16,039 nt of DNA from Bacteroidota bacterium (GTDB lineage: Bacteria > Bacteroidota > Ignavibacteria > Kryptoniales > JAKASW01), in NCBI GenBank assembly GCA_021789755.1, contig JAJYJD010000055.1, positions 1-16,039 of the forward strand, written 5' to 3'. Numbering within the stretch: position 1 is the first letter of the stretch; each line of letters starts with the position of its first letter. Shown here one piece after another: positions 15,140 to 16,039 of the stretch. Under the pieces are notes generated by a model. The model was not told the DNA's origin. It searched no databases and saw only the letters and a program-made list of their open reading frames with translations. A program made the position numbers and the translations under genes.

Positions 15140-16039
15140 AGCGGGCTTTTCTGAATTTGTCGGGCCGGATTTACGCCGGCGATCCGTACTACATCCCGCC
15201 GATCGGCTCGTATGTAAAAGACACTCTAGACGCCGACAAAAACCCGTACTTCAGAAATTCATCACTTCGGTTGTTTCTCTGTTTGAGAAACGGAATTGCC
15301 GTCGCGCGGACCGCGATCGTCATAAACTGCCTGTACCTGCAATCTGCAGGAGAGAAAATCGCTTTCTTCGGATTCTTCGAGGCCGAAAATGATCCGCAAG
15401 CTGTATCCGCATTGTTCCGACATGCCGGGCAATATTGCAAAGTCATGGGAGCGACCGTCCTGGAGGGACCGTACAACCCCAACCATTACTCCGATTTAGG
15501 GCTGCAGACAGAAGCATTTGACAAACCGCCGGCGTTTTTCCAGACGCACAACCCGCCTTATTACGAATCGCTGTTGGCGAGTGCGGGTTTCACGAGATCC
15601 TTTGAGATTCACACAAGAAAAAACACCGGCATCAAACAATTCGTCGAACGCAATTTCGGCGGGACTTTCTCATCGGCGTCCGAGTCCGGCTTCCGTGCCC
15701 GGCAACTGAACTTGAACAATCTGGGCGAAGAGCTGGAAAGAGTGCGGGACGTTTACAACGACGCGTTCGCGTCCAACTGGCGGTTCCTGCCGGTGAGCGC
15801 AGAAGAATATGCTTTCTCCGCGAAATACATCAAGTACGTCACCTCCCCTGAGCTGAACATAATCGTCGAGAAAGACGGAATTCCTCACGGTGTTCTGCAG
15901 TGCGTCTACGACATCAACCCATTAATGATGTCACTGCGCGGGGTGCCGATGCCGTTGTTCTACTTGAATTTCATGAGAAAACGGAAAAAGAGCAGGAACC
16001 TAATCATCTACGCCGGGGGAGTCAGGAAGTCGAGATCGG
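15100..16039 (+). CDS. YghO-like GNAT acyltransferase, 3' end outside window
   Basis: The frame is open from the ATG at 15100 to the window edge, giving 313 residues of a family usually somewhat under 400. The N-terminal 'YAGDPYYIPPIGSY' (25-38) aligns with the family's start pattern, which supports this start despite a 40-base overlap with the BtaA-like gene. Other hallmarks are 'FFGFFEAENDPQAV' (89-102), 'EGPYNPNHYSDLGL' (122-135), 'FDKPPAFFQTHNPPYYESLL' (140-159) and 'VYNDAFASNWRFLPVSAEEY' (218-237). This family is distantly GNAT-like. To my recollection the Caulobacter ceramide synthase (bCerS), which acylates a sphinganine-type amine, is a relative of YghO. If that holds, this enzyme would N-acylate a long-chain base or other amine-bearing lipid made by this operon. 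The family is recognised with fair confidence; the ceramide link is inference. Confidence 0.75.
   Translation, partial: MGYQVIEADGGNLKRAFLNLSGRIYAGDPYYIPPIGSYVKDTLDADKNPYFRNSSLRLFLCLRNGIAVARTAIVINCLYLQSAGEKIAFFGFFEAENDPQAVSALFRHAGQYCKVMGATVLEGPYNPNHYSDLGLQTEAFDKPPAFFQTHNPPYYESLLASAGFTRSFEIHTRKNTGIKQFVERNFGGTFSSASESGFRARQLNLNNLGEELERVRDVYNDAFASNWRFLPVSAEEYAFSAKYIKYVTSPELNIIVEKDGIPHGVLQCVYDINPLMMSLRGVPMPLFYLNFMRKRKKSRNLIIYAGGVRKSRS

Overview
The window reads as a chromosomal segment from a bacterium of the Bacteroidota/Chlorobiota/Ignavibacteriota side of the FCB group. The evidence is an EF-P whose loop tip resembles the Chlorobium form as I recall it, a glycine decarboxylase split into a separate GcvPA subunit, a signal peptide ending in Phe-Ala-Gln, and an LpoA-like TPR plus periplasmic-binding-protein fusion. 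This placement is an inference from protein character, not from a marker search.

Layout. At the left edge (2-2215, +) is the 3' part of a secreted protein with a TIM-barrel, glycoside-hydrolase-like look. It is clearly more AT-rich than the rest and its reading frame runs into the 3' end of radC on the opposite strand. From 2106 to 11997 every gene is on the minus strand. In transcription order these are efp, accB, accC, gcvH, gcvPA, guaA, a cytoplasmic TPR protein, an exported LpoA-like protein and radC. These are core functions: translation of polyproline stretches, the biotin part of acetyl-CoA carboxylase, part of the glycine cleavage system, GMP synthesis, and probable envelope work by the TPR/LpoA-like pair. 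Four consecutive spacers between 7298 and 10817 each hold a long imperfect inverted repeat with a different sequence.

From 12279 to the right edge (+), divergent from efp, four tightly overlapping genes form what looks like one lipid operon: a diacylglycerol/sphingoid lipid kinase, an integral-membrane methyltransferase of the ICMT/PEMT type, a BtaA-like (DUF3419) aminocarboxypropyl transferase, and a YghO-like GNAT acyltransferase that runs off the window. BtaA normally makes the homoserine headgroup of betaine lipids. The YghO-like family, as I recall it, contains the bacterial ceramide synthase, and the kinase superfamily contains the bacterial ceramide kinase. The combination suggests an undescribed membrane-lipid pathway, either a betaine lipid methylated by a membrane enzyme instead of BtaB or a modified sphingolipid. 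This operon is the most interesting part of the window.

No tRNA, rRNA, CRISPR array, insertion sequence or phage gene was seen. No stretch longer than 300 bases lacks a gene; the longest is the 281-base divergent region between efp and the lipid operon.
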